Source: an uncultured Woeseiaceae bacterium
Lineage (GTDB): Bacteria; Pseudomonadota; Gammaproteobacteria; Steroidobacterales; Woeseiaceae
Assembly (NCBI GenBank): GCA_945788625.1
Contig: CALZMQ010000002.1
Location: 1 to 64,000, forward strand
Direction: 5' to 3'
Length of the DNA: 64,000 nt
Below the pieces are notes generated by a model that made no database searches, was not told the DNA's origin, and saw only the letters and a list, made by a program, of their open reading frames with translations. A program made the position numbers and the translations under genes. How positions within the stretch are numbered: position 1 is the first letter of the stretch; each line of letters opens with the position of its first letter. This document shows positions 43,171 through 51,386 of this stretch, piece by piece.

Positions 43171-44169
43171 ATGAGAAGGCGCCGAAACATTGAAGCATTC
43201 AGCCTGTCTTTCCTCGACTGCATCTGCTGTGGTTTTGGCGCCATCATCCTGCTGCTCGTGCTCAGCAAGATCTACGAGCCGGTCGTCATCGAGGAGGCGG
43301 AACAGAACCTCGAACAGTTGATCGCGCTGTTACAGGAGGAATTGTTCCAGTTACGCGGCGAGTCGACCATTCTCGATCGGGAACTGAAGAAGGTCAGCGA
43401 GGATGCGGCGTCCACGCAGTTAGAGCTCGCCGAACTGGAGGGCGACCTGAACAAGGTGCGCGGTCAGTACCAGGCCTCGAAGCAGGACGAGGAGGAAACG
43501 ATCGACGAAGGCGAGATGCAGGCCGCAAAACAGCGCCTGACTGAAGAAATGCGGCGCCTGCAGCCCTACTACCGCCGTCCGGATGAAGATGCTGTTGCGG
43601 GAATCCCCGTCGACAGTGAATACATTATCTTCGTCGTCGACACATCGCCGAGTATGCAGAACTACAACTGGGGGCTCGCGCAACGCAAAGTTCGCGAAAC
43701 GCTCGAGGCCTACCCGACCGTCAAGGGCATCCAGATCATGAACGACGACGGCCGCTACATGTTTCAGGATTACGTGGCGCGCTGGATACCCGACTCGCCC
43801 GGACGCCGCCAGGCGATCGTCAACCGGATGCGCAACTGGCAGGCCACGAGCGACAGTGATCCTGTAGACGGCATACAGGAGGCCATTACGCAATTCTGGG
43901 CTGTCGACAAGAAGGTCAGCGTTTATGTATTCGGCGACGACTTCCAGGGCAATGCGTCGATCGACGCAGTCGTTGCCACGATCGACCGGCTCAATCGTGT
44001 CGGGGCAGACGGCAAGCGCCGTGTGCGCCTGCACGCCGTCGGCTTTCCGCGCGGCTTTCGCAAAGGCGGCACGATCCCGGCGACCGCCATTCGCTTCGCG
44101 ACATTGATGCGCATCCTGTGCGAAAGAAACGGCGGCACGTTCGTTGCGCTGACCGACGAGAATCGCTGA
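43171..44169 (+). CDS. vWA protein 2 with TolR-like membrane helix
   Basis: The start MRRRRNIEAFSLSFLDC (after GGGAGCGGG) gives 332 residues; the frame runs 18 codons further up. As in its paralog, SFLDCICCGFGAIILLLVL is a membrane helix with a leading Asp (Asp16), followed by an Asp/Glu-rich coiled coil (LEQLIALLQEELFQLRG, LELAELEGDLNKVRG) to ~residue 130. The vWA domain has DTSPSM as its MIDAS. The pair shares the unusual FLDCxxCGFGA signature, unlike plain vWA proteins. The gene lies 13 bases after vWA 1. A hetero-dimer of the two inside the TolQ-like ring is plausible by inference. Confidence 0.9.
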   Translation: MRRRRNIEAFSLSFLDCICCGFGAIILLLVLSKIYEPVVIEEAEQNLEQLIALLQEELFQLRGESTILDRELKKVSEDAASTQLELAELEGDLNKVRGQYQASKQDEEETIDEGEMQAAKQRLTEEMRRLQPYYRRPDEDAVAGIPVDSEYIIFVVDTSPSMQNYNWGLAQRKVRETLEAYPTVKGIQIMNDDGRYMFQDYVARWIPDSPGRRQAIVNRMRNWQATSDSDPVDGIQEAITQFWAVDKKVSVYVFGDDFQGNASIDAVVATIDRLNRVGADGKRRVRLHAVGFPRGFRKGGTIPATAIRFATLMRILCERNGGTFVALTDENR

Positions 44170-44310
44170 TCGCATAATCTCGCCCGCCACCTTTCGCCAC
44201 AATTGATCGCAGGCTTTCCACCATAGCGACCTTTCGCCAACCGTATTTCGCCGTGTAATGAACTCCGAAACAGGCCACAAACGTGGTCATGTATTAAGGA
44301 GGACATACAA

Positions 44311-45027
44311 ATGCGTAACACTACTTCGGCAAAGATCATCGGAACCCTGGCGACACTTTCCCTGTTCGCTGCGTCCCCGGCATTCGCAGCCAAGGCGTCG
44401 AAAGAAGAATCCATCGGTGTCGGATCGGGTGCCGTAATTGGCGCAGTCGCGGGCGGCCCCGTCGGATTCATCATCGGTGCGGCAATCGGGGCGAAGGTCG
44501 GTGACACGATGCACCAGAAGAACGAACAGCTCGACACCCTGGAAGGATCGCTCGGCGATTCGCGAAACACCGTTGCGGTTCTCGAGAGCGACGTCGATGT
44601 GCTGAGTGACGAGATCGAGCAACTGCGCGAGTTCGCCCGCCCTGAGCTGGTCAGCCTGATGCAGGCCGGCATCGACATGGATCTCCTGTTCCGTACGGAC
44701 GAGTTCGCCCTTGCCGACACCACGGGCGATCGGCTGGCGCAGCTGGCGGGAACGCTGTCTGCCATGCCGGAAATCCGCATTCAGCTCGACGGTTTCGCCG
44801 ACGAGCGGGGTGACGCGGACTACAACCTCGAACTCTCCAGAAAGCGCGTCGAATTCGTGCGCGAACAGTTCGTCATTGCGGGTGTCAATCCCGACCGGAT
44901 CAAGGTATCGGCGCACGGGGAATCCTTGGCCCAGGATGACTCGATCGACAGTTACGCGCTCGAGCGTCGTGTCAGCGTCAAACTTTTCATCAACGACGCA
45001 CCGGCCGTAGCTTCGAACCCTCAATAG
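44311..45027 (+). CDS. OmpA-family protein with glycine-zipper segment
   Basis: A 238-residue protein with an AAGGAGGA ribosome site upstream and a signal peptide (residues 1-26). A glycine-zipper segment (VGSGAVIGAVAGGPVGFIIG) at about 37-64 is followed by a helix (NEQLDTLEGSLGDSRN) and an OmpA-C domain at ~120-230 with the peptidoglycan motif (QLDGFADERGDADYNLELSRKR, VNPDRIKVSAHGES). It resembles OmpA proteins of the proteobacterial sortase system (PdsO type), but no sortase gene is seen here. It ends the cluster before the terminator. Likely anchors the complex to peptidoglycan. Confidence 0.9.
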   Translation: MRNTTSAKIIGTLATLSLFAASPAFAAKASKEESIGVGSGAVIGAVAGGPVGFIIGAAIGAKVGDTMHQKNEQLDTLEGSLGDSRNTVAVLESDVDVLSDEIEQLREFARPELVSLMQAGIDMDLLFRTDEFALADTTGDRLAQLAGTLSAMPEIRIQLDGFADERGDADYNLELSRKRVEFVREQFVIAGVNPDRIKVSAHGESLAQDDSIDSYALERRVSVKLFINDAPAVASNPQ

Positions 45028-45059
45028 ATTTCCCTGCGACTCATCTCGAGTCTCCGCCT

Positions 45060-45087
45060 GGCCGGCCCGAAAGGGTCGGCCTTTTTT
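45060..45087 (+). terminator. Rho-independent terminator
   Basis: A nine-base stem GGCCGGCCC / GGGTCGGCC (one G-T pair) with a GAAA loop at 45060-45081 is followed by TTTTTT at 45082-45087. It closes the 30.2-45.0 kb cluster after the OmpA gene. Confidence 0.93.
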
Positions 45088-45147
45088 CTGTAGCGCTTTC
45101 GCGGTGTCGTTGTTACCGTTGATCGCAGGCAATGAAGTGGAGTCGTA

Positions 45148-45498
45148 ATGTCTGAAAATCTCGCGGAAAAGCGCTGCAAACCCTGCGAAGGCGGTGTCGA
45201 GCCATTGCGGCCGGACCAGGCCGCGGCTTTGCTCGAGGCGCTGCACGAAGACTGGACCTTGAGTGACGACGGCCTGGAAATATCGCGTCGGTTCGACTTC
45301 CCGGCCTACAGTCGCACGCTGGCTTTTGCCAACGCGGTTGCGTGGATTGCAATCACCGAAGGTCACCACCCGGTACTCACGGTGAGCTACGGGTCCTGTG
45401 GCGTGAGCTATACGACGCATGCGATAGACGGCCTGTCGGACAATGACTTCATCTGCGCGGCGAAAATAGACCGGCTGGCAAAAGCGAGTATTGAGTGA
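45148..45498 (+). CDS. phhB: 4a-hydroxytetrahydrobiopterin dehydratase
   Basis: A 116-residue pterin-4a-carbinolamine dehydratase. The active-site motif is EGHHPVLTVSYGSCGVSYTT with the HH pair, followed by HAIDGLSDNDFICAAKID. It recycles the pterin cofactor of aromatic amino acid hydroxylases, and a related role in transcription (DCoH) exists in animals. No phenylalanine hydroxylase gene is beside it in this window. It overlaps the next gene by four bases (GTGA), so the two are translationally coupled. Confidence 0.93.
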   Translation: MSENLAEKRCKPCEGGVEPLRPDQAAALLEALHEDWTLSDDGLEISRRFDFPAYSRTLAFANAVAWIAITEGHHPVLTVSYGSCGVSYTTHAIDGLSDNDFICAAKIDRLAKASIE

Positions 45499-46472
45499 TC
45501 GAACTCCGTGATATTGAGGCGGCGGCAGAGCGGCTGGCAGGCGTAAGCGTACTGACGCCTTTGCTGCGGAACGCCGTCCTGGACGAGATTGCAGGAGGTG
45601 CCGTGCTGATCAAACCCGAGTGCCTGCAGGTGACCGGGTCATTCAAGATTCGCGGTGCTTACAACATGTTGAGCCAGCTGAGCGGCGAGCAACGCCGCCG
45701 GGGGGTCGTTGCATGGTCGTCGGGCAACCATGCACAGGGTGTCGCTGCCGCCGGCGGCATGCTCGACGTACCGACGGCAATAGTGATGCCCGAAGACGCA
45801 CCGCAGGCAAAACTCGCAAATACGCGCAGACTTGGCGGCGAGGTCATTACCTATGACCGCTACAGCGGCGATCGGGAGCAAATTACGCGCGACATCGCCT
45901 TCGAGCGCGATGCCGGGATCGTGCCGTCGTACGACCACGAGGAGATTATTGCGGGGCAGGGCACGGTGGGCCTCGAAATCGCAAAACAGGCGCTGGCGAT
46001 GAACCTGCCGCCGGACCAGGTACTGATTTGTTGCGGCGGCGGCGGGCTGACAGCCGGCAGCGCCATCGCGCTCAAGGCGCTGATTCCGCAGGTCAGCGTG
46101 CACTCCGTCGAGCCAGAGGCGTTCGACGACACGGCGCGATCGCTGCAACTGGGTGAACGCGTGAGTGTCGATGCGTCGGCGCGCTCCATATGCGACGCTC
46201 TGCAGGCGCACACGCCAGGCGAATTGACATTCGACATCAACCGGCGGCTCTTGGGTGCAGGGCTTGCCGTCAGCGACGAGGAGGTCCGCGATGCGATGCG
46301 TTTCGCGTTTCGCCACCTGAAGCTGGTCGTGGAGCCGGGCGGCGCGGTCGCACTCGCGGCGGTACTGTCGGGGAAGATCGAAACACGTTCGAGAACAACG
46401 GCGGTCGTAATTAGCGGCGGCAACGTCGACAGGACGCTGTTCGCCGAGATTCAGAACAGCGCGTCAGGCTGA
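45495..46472 (+). CDS. Threonine/serine dehydratase, catabolic type
   Basis: A GTG start at 45495, overlapping the phhB stop, gives 325 residues. It is a fold type II PLP enzyme: the Schiff-base lysine is in QVTGSFKIRGAYNMLS, the substrate loop is WSSGNHAQGVAAAG, and the phosphate-binding loop is ICCGGGGLTAGSAIA. There is no ACT regulatory domain after ~residue 320, which fits the short, catabolic (TdcB-like) form, not the feedback-regulated biosynthetic one. It deaminates threonine to 2-oxobutanoate, or serine to pyruvate. It ends in a nine-base convergent overlap with the parA gene. Confidence 0.92.
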   Translation: MIELRDIEAAAERLAGVSVLTPLLRNAVLDEIAGGAVLIKPECLQVTGSFKIRGAYNMLSQLSGEQRRRGVVAWSSGNHAQGVAAAGGMLDVPTAIVMPEDAPQAKLANTRRLGGEVITYDRYSGDREQITRDIAFERDAGIVPSYDHEEIIAGQGTVGLEIAKQALAMNLPPDQVLICCGGGGLTAGSAIALKALIPQVSVHSVEPEAFDDTARSLQLGERVSVDASARSICDALQAHTPGELTFDINRRLLGAGLAVSDEEVRDAMRFAFRHLKLVVEPGGAVALAAVLSGKIETRSRTTAVVISGGNVDRTLFAEIQNSASG

Positions 46473-47234
46473 TCCGAACTGCGGTCGCCGCAAGATGGAG
46501 CGGCGCACGACGGGCGGCCGATCCAATGATCTCGCTTCGCTGGCGCCGCGCCTGCGGTCCGGCCACGCGTCCAGCCAGCGGACGATTTTCTCGATTTGTT
46601 CGACATCCTGCCTGACGCGTGAGGGCTGCATTTCACAGAGGCCGACTCCCTTTTCGGCGGCATGCACGTAGTTCTGACTGTCACGCAGGACCGCGATAAT
46701 CGGAATCCCCAGGGAATCGAGAAAGCGCATGAGCTTGCTGAAGCTCTTCGTGTTCTTACGCGTACGGTTGGCGACAACGGCGAGCTTGCGATCGCGCCGG
46801 TCGACTTTTGCGACCAGCAACAGATCCGCGATACAGCGCGACGCGGCATGGATGTCCATCGATGACGGCAGCACAGGAACGAGGATGCTGGTGGAGTCTC
46901 GCGTCAACTCGCGCAGGTCGTCGTGCGTGATGCTGGCGGGCGAATCGACCAGCAGGTTGACAGTGTCGTTGGGAACGCGAAGCTGCCAGCTTCGCGTGGC
47001 CTGCATCGTTTTCTTGTACGCTGCAATGCCGTGAATTTTGGGGAGATCCGCAGGCCTGCGATCCAGCCAGCCCATCGTCGATCCCTGTACGTCGAAGTCC
47101 ATGACGGCGGGCGTCTCGCCGCCGCGCGCATAAAGGGCCGCGAGGTTTGTTGCAAGCGTAGACTTGCCGCAGCCACCCTTGGGATTGAGGATGACTATCT
47201 TGTTGAGGTTGTCTCTTTGTGGCGTCGCCAGCAT
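46464..47234 (-). CDS. ParA/MinD-type ATPase, orphan
   Basis: The start MLATPQRDNLNKIVILNP gives 256 residues. The deviant Walker A motif is KGGCGKST near residue 20; the Walker A' region is AVMDFDVQGSTMGWLDRRP, and the Walker B-like part is LLVDSPASI. These are typical of chromosome/plasmid partitioning or protein-positioning ATPases. No parB-like partner or parS site is visible next to it, and the C-terminus carries an unusual basic tail (WPDRRRGASEARS). It may position another complex. Convergent overlap with the threonine dehydratase gene. Confidence 0.88.
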   Translation of the reverse strand: MLATPQRDNLNKIVILNPKGGCGKSTLATNLAALYARGGETPAVMDFDVQGSTMGWLDRRPADLPKIHGIAAYKKTMQATRSWQLRVPNDTVNLLVDSPASITHDDLRELTRDSTSILVPVLPSSMDIHAASRCIADLLLVAKVDRRDRKLAVVANRTRKNTKSFSKLMRFLDSLGIPIIAVLRDSQNYVHAAEKGVGLCEMQPSRVRQDVEQIEKIVRWLDAWPDRRRGASEARSLDRPPVVRRSILRRPQFGSA

Positions 47235-47394
47235 AGCTCGGTGACCGATTCCGGGTCCTGTACCCAATCTCACCGAAATCCAGCGAGATTTCCTTGCGCC
47301 AGTTCACATAATACCGGACTGCGCTGCTTTAGGAAAATCCAGATAAATCGGCGAGTTAGCCGGTACAGCCGTCGTTGCGATGCATTCCTCCCGG

Positions 47395-48357
47395 TCAGGA
47401 CGTCAGGTTGGCCCAGGTGGTGTCGATGGTTTCATCGACGGTGCCGTCGCCATTGCTGTCGACTTCGATGCGCACATTGACATCGTCAATTGCGATCAGG
47501 CGTGCGCTTGAGTTCTCGCCCGAAATCGTCATCTCGCCCGTGTGCGGGAAATTGTCGCCCATGCCCTCGAACGTCACTGGCGTCGCGTAGCTGACTGATC
47601 CCGACAGTTGCGTCGATTGCAGGGCGCCCGAGGCGACCAGCGTATAAGGAGGCTCCGCCTGGTTGCCGTCGACGGTTTGTGTCGATGCGTAATTCGATAG
47701 TGTCTCGGAGCTCGTATTGGTGTCCGTTGTCATAGAACCGCCGGAGACGGACGCCGTCACGAACGGCAGGGCTGTGGTATCGAGCGTAACGCCCGCGTCG
47801 CCGTTGCTGGTAACCGTGTCTTGTGCAGTCGTAACCTGGAGGTCATCCGCGACGGCATCCATCGAAACGGTATAAACGCCTGCCAGCGCATCGCCGCTGA
47901 ATGCGATGACGGTGAAACTGACCGAGCCGTCGACCACTTCGCCGAGGCCATCGTTGCAGGCCGTGGAGACGACGAGGAAACTGTCGCCCGCAGTCAGGGT
48001 CAGCGGATTGGCGATATCGCCGGACAATGTAACGCTTCCTGAAACGGCGCAGGGAAAAACTTCCGGGCCGAACGGGATGTTTTGCAGGGCCTCGGCCACG
48101 ATACCGGGAATCCCTGCAGTCGCAAATGGCTTGGAGAACGATCCCGGCGCCGTCGCCGTGACGCCAATGCTGCCACCGAGGTCTGCCAGTTCGCTGCTGC
48201 CGAGAGCAGCCTCGTAAGCGACTTTCGATGCGGCCTCGGCATTGGCGCTCGTAATCTCGAAGTCGGCGACGGGTGTCGGGCCTACGGTTCCACCGCCGCC
48301 ACCGCAAGCGGTGATCAGCATGGTCGCGGCCACTATGGCGGTTGGCAGGGGTTTCAT
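47395..48357 (-). CDS. Uncharacterised lipoprotein, Ser/Thr-rich
   Basis: The start MKPLPTAIVAATMLITACGG gives 320 residues; a lipobox cysteine at residue 18 (LITAC) is followed by a glycine run. The mature protein is almost all beta-strand and loops rich in Ser, Thr, Val and Asp (SFTVIAFSGDALAGVYTVSM, VTASVSGGSMTTDTNTSSET), with a calcium-like DSNGDGTVDETI near the end that resembles a dockerin/EF-hand loop. Two cysteines (VFPCAVSG, STACNDG) could form a disulfide. I do not recognise the family. Likely outer-membrane anchored and surface- or periplasm-facing. Confidence 0.75.
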   Translation of the reverse strand: MKPLPTAIVAATMLITACGGGGGTVGPTPVADFEITSANAEAASKVAYEAALGSSELADLGGSIGVTATAPGSFSKPFATAGIPGIVAEALQNIPFGPEVFPCAVSGSVTLSGDIANPLTLTAGDSFLVVSTACNDGLGEVVDGSVSFTVIAFSGDALAGVYTVSMDAVADDLQVTTAQDTVTSNGDAGVTLDTTALPFVTASVSGGSMTTDTNTSSETLSNYASTQTVDGNQAEPPYTLVASGALQSTQLSGSVSYATPVTFEGMGDNFPHTGEMTISGENSSARLIAIDDVNVRIEVDSNGDGTVDETIDTTWANLTS

Positions 48358-48462
48358 GGCACCACTCCGTGTCTGATTCTGGAAAGCGATTGCCAGTCTA
48401 TAGGCTGCCGCGGAGGACGCCGTGACGCCGCTCACACATATGGCGCCTGCGGGCGTGCCGGG

Positions 48463-48840
48463 TTATGTCTTGTGGCGTTGAACGCGCAGGAAGCCTCGCG
48501 CTTCGCGAATCCACTGGCAGGCATCGCAACGACAATCGTGCTCATGCACCGGCTGTTCGCGAGTTGGCGATTGCAGGTACTCGACGGCTGCCGCAAGCGC
48601 CTGCAGGAGTTCAGGCAGCGGAGCGTTCGCGGATGGAGGCGTGCGATTCAGGTTCAGCCAGCGACAGGCCTCCCCGAAGCCGCAAGAGGTGCACTGCACC
48701 TCGTTCGAGTCGTAATCGCCGCTTAAGCGGCAGTTGGTGAAATCAACCTCGCGCTCGATCATCCAGCGCGGGTATGCGAGCAGGTTGGCCACATAACCCG
48801 TTATCGTGCGTATGTTTCTGCCTGTTCGCTCCGGCACCAC
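48463..48840 (-). CDS. Cysteine-rich hypothetical protein
   Basis: A 125-residue protein with no signal peptide. It has six cysteines: one in VDFTNCRLSG, three in VQCTSCGFGEACRWLN, and two in HEHDCRCDACQWI (the last as CRCDAC, three Cys in fact). Two CxxC-type pairs suggest two metal sites, probably a small zinc or iron-sulphur fold. It is otherwise basic and helix-rich. I do not recognise the family. The stop lies ~100 bases from the lipoprotein gene and the start is 13 bases downstream of the ilvI stop, so it may be read through from ilvI. Confidence 0.65.
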   Translation of the reverse strand: MVPERTGRNIRTITGYVANLLAYPRWMIEREVDFTNCRLSGDYDSNEVQCTSCGFGEACRWLNLNRTPPSANAPLPELLQALAAAVEYLQSPTREQPVHEHDCRCDACQWIREARGFLRVQRHKT

Positions 48841-48853
48841 GAACTCCGTGAAT

Positions 48854-50704
48854 TCAGAACATCTCGCTTGGTCCCGGCGAATCGTCGCTGGGCTTTTCGC
48901 GACTCTTGATGTAATCCCCGGTAATCATACTATCGTAGCCGAGTCCGGGCCCTACCATGGGGTACACGCCCGCATCGCGGTCGATGATGACCTCGAGAAA
49001 TGCAGGGCCTTCGAATTCCATGAACGCCTTGATAACGGCGGGCAGATCGTCTTTCTTGTCGAGTCGTTTCGCGAACCGAAAGCCGTCTGCCTCGGCCGCC
49101 TTGACGAAGTCCTTGCTGTGCAGTGACTTGTCGCTGCCCGACATGCGGCCGTCGAAATAGAGCTTCTGCCACTGCCGCACCATGCCGTCGCCGAAGTTGT
49201 TCAGTACGATGACCTTTACCGGCTGGTTGTAGGTCGTGGCCGTTTCGAGTTCGCCGATATTCATCCGAATGCTGCCGTCACCGTCAATGTCGATGACCGT
49301 CCGGTCGGGCCGCGCAAACTGAGCGCCAATTGCAGCGGGAAGGCCGAAACCCATGGTGCCCATGCTGCCGGAAGTGAGCCAGAGCCGCGGTTCGCGGAAG
49401 TCGAAGTATTGCGCAGCCCACATCTGGTGCTGGCCTACTCCGGTCGCAATGATCGCTTCGCCCTTGGAATGGCGGTTGATCTCCTCGATCACGGCGTAGG
49501 GCTGAATCAAGTCGGAGTCGCGATCGTAGTTGAGGGCGTAGTCCTTCTTGAGGGCCGCGATTTCCTGGTGCCAGGTCTCGAATGACTTTTCGAAGCCAAT
49601 GCGGCGACCGTACGCAAGCATGTCGGTGAGGTCGCGCTCCAGCATGCCAACCTGGTGCCAGTTGACGCGCTTGACCTTGCCGATTTCGGCGAAGTCGACG
49701 TCGAAATGGGCGATGTATTTTACGTTGGGCCCGAATTGCCCCGGATTGCCGGCGACGCGATCGTCGAAACGCGCGCCGACCGCAATGAGGAAATCGCAAT
49801 CTTCGACGGCGTAGTTCGCGGAGGCAATGCCGTGCATACCCAGCATGTGCATGGCCAGCGGGTGTGTCGTGTCGCTCGCACCCAGTGCCATCAACGTGGT
49901 CGTCACCGGAATGCCGTATTCGTTGGCAAGTCGTCGCATCGCCTTGGTGGCGTTGGCATTGATGACGCCACCCCCGGCGTAGATCAGCGGGCGCTGCGAG
50001 TCCGCCAGCATCGTGTAGAAGCGTTCGCAGGCCGCGTCGTTGAGCACGTTTTCCTCGACCGCGGCCAGCCGGCGGCGATAGCCGTGCAACGGCAGTACGC
50101 CGTGTCCCTTGAAAGCGCCTTCCCAGTTCTGAATGTCCTTGGGAATGTCGACGACCACCGGTCCGGGCCGCCCGGTGCGCGCCAGTTCGAATGCGCTGCG
50201 CATGGTTTCTTCGAGCGCATCCGCATCGGTCACAAGGAAGACGTGCTTCGCCACGGCACCCATGATCGCGGATACCGGGGCCTCCTGGAAAGCGTCCGTG
50301 CCGATGGCTGCTGTCGGTACCTGGCCGCAAATCACGACCAGGGGAACCGAGTCCGCCATGCTGTCGCGCACCGGCGTAACGGTGTTGGTGGCGCCCGGTC
50401 CCGACGTGACCATGACGACGCCCACCTTGCCGCTGGCCCGGGCGTAGCCCGCGGCCATGAACGCGGCGCCCTGTTCGTTGGCCGGGACGACCAGTTGCAG
50501 CGGTGAGCCGCCATCGGGGCGCCTGTGTCGATCGTTGTAACGGAACACCGCGTCGTAGATCGGCAGGATAGCGCCGCCGCTATACCCGAATATGGTGTCG
50601 ACGCTTTCGTCGGCAAGGACCTGGATGACCGTATCCGCGCCGGTCATCGTCTGGCCGGCGAGTTGGTGTTCGGTCGCCGGCGCCGTGTTTGCCTGGTCGC
50701 TCAT
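48854..50704 (-). CDS. ilvI: Acetolactate synthase large subunit
   Basis: The start MSDQANTAPATEHQLAG gives 616 residues; the frame opens 17 codons further up. The three ThDP-enzyme domains are visible: FGYSGGAILPIYDA (ThDP glutamate region in VVPANEQGAAFMAAGYARAS), the central FAD/CoA-like domain (AGGGVINANATKAMRRLA), and the C-terminal ThDP motif starting DIDGDGSIRMNIGELETATT. It condenses pyruvate with itself or with 2-oxobutanoate for Val/Leu/Ile synthesis. It is transcribed away from its small subunit ilvH (starts 157 bases apart), an uncommon layout. Confidence 0.95.
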   Translation of the reverse strand: MSDQANTAPATEHQLAGQTMTGADTVIQVLADESVDTIFGYSGGAILPIYDAVFRYNDRHRRPDGGSPLQLVVPANEQGAAFMAAGYARASGKVGVVMVTSGPGATNTVTPVRDSMADSVPLVVICGQVPTAAIGTDAFQEAPVSAIMGAVAKHVFLVTDADALEETMRSAFELARTGRPGPVVVDIPKDIQNWEGAFKGHGVLPLHGYRRRLAAVEENVLNDAACERFYTMLADSQRPLIYAGGGVINANATKAMRRLANEYGIPVTTTLMALGASDTTHPLAMHMLGMHGIASANYAVEDCDFLIAVGARFDDRVAGNPGQFGPNVKYIAHFDVDFAEIGKVKRVNWHQVGMLERDLTDMLAYGRRIGFEKSFETWHQEIAALKKDYALNYDRDSDLIQPYAVIEEINRHSKGEAIIATGVGQHQMWAAQYFDFREPRLWLTSGSMGTMGFGLPAAIGAQFARPDRTVIDIDGDGSIRMNIGELETATTYNQPVKVIVLNNFGDGMVRQWQKLYFDGRMSGSDKSLHSKDFVKAAEADGFRFAKRLDKKDDLPAVIKAFMEFEGPAFLEVIIDRDAGVYPMVGPGLGYDSMITGDYIKSREKPSDDSPGPSEMF

Positions 50705-50861
50705 CGTTTGGCCATTTGCAATGTAAGTAACGGATTTTTCGCGAGTGTTTACCAATTTTTATGGCATTGCAATACTTGGGCTTCTGCGCCACCATCCGCG
50801 ATTGATACCGTCAAACCGGTTTCACATGTAATTCACTGTTTCCTGCGGCAAAGAGCATCAC

Positions 50862-51383
50862 ATGCGACACGCAATTTCAGTCCTTTTGCAGAACGAGGTA
50901 GGCGCGCTGACGCGGATGACGGGCATGTTTTCGTCACGTGGCTACAACATCGAGACACTCAACGTGGCTCCCACCTACGATCCACGGGTATCCAGGGTGA
51001 CGCTGGTCATTACCGGGTCGGATGCGGCCATCGCGCAGCTCAATGCGCAACTTGCGAAGCTCGTTGACGTCGTCAATATTCATGACATGACGCTGGGCGA
51101 ACATTTCGAGCGGGAACTCGCAATGGTCAAGATCAAGCTCGGGACGGGCGGTCTCGCCAAAGCCATGGCGCTGGCGAAGCGTCATGGCGCCGAAATACTC
51201 GACGAGGCGCAGAAGAGCTGCACCATGCAATTGACGGGCGGCGTCAGGGAAGTAGACGAATTCGTCGAGGCGGCGGCCGAAATCGGTGAATTATCCGCAG
51301 TCGCTCGTAGCGGCACGGTTGCCGTATCGAAGGGCGAGGTCACGCTGACGTCCTTCGACCGACAACACTTGCTTGTTGGCTAG
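50862..51383 (+). CDS. ilvH: Acetolactate synthase small (regulatory) subunit
   Basis: A 173-residue ACT-domain protein. The N-terminal ACT domain is clear (RHAISVLLQNEVGALTRMTG, FSSRGYNIETLNVAPT), and the second regulatory domain lies in ~80-170. It confers valine feedback inhibition on the large subunit. It is divergent from ilvI, with a 157-base shared region in which I see no firm leader peptide. It lies three bases before proB, so ilvH-proB-proA-glpD may form one operon. Confidence 0.95.
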   Translation: MRHAISVLLQNEVGALTRMTGMFSSRGYNIETLNVAPTYDPRVSRVTLVITGSDAAIAQLNAQLAKLVDVVNIHDMTLGEHFERELAMVKIKLGTGGLAKAMALAKRHGAEILDEAQKSCTMQLTGGVREVDEFVEAAAEIGELSAVARSGTVAVSKGEVTLTSFDRQHLLVG

Positions 51384-51386
51384 CTT

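Noticed and set aside
39886..44169. A Zorya-type defence operon
   Set aside because: The proton-channel gene is there, but there is no ZorB-like OmpA-fused partner next to it and no ZorC, ZorD or ZorE helicase/nuclease genes; the other genes do not fit.
30205..45027. A Type VI secretion or TagF/PpkA cluster
   Set aside because: No vipA/B, hcp, vgrG, tssK/L/M, clpV or other T6SS structural gene is present; only the kinase, PP2C and FHA parts overlap with that theme.
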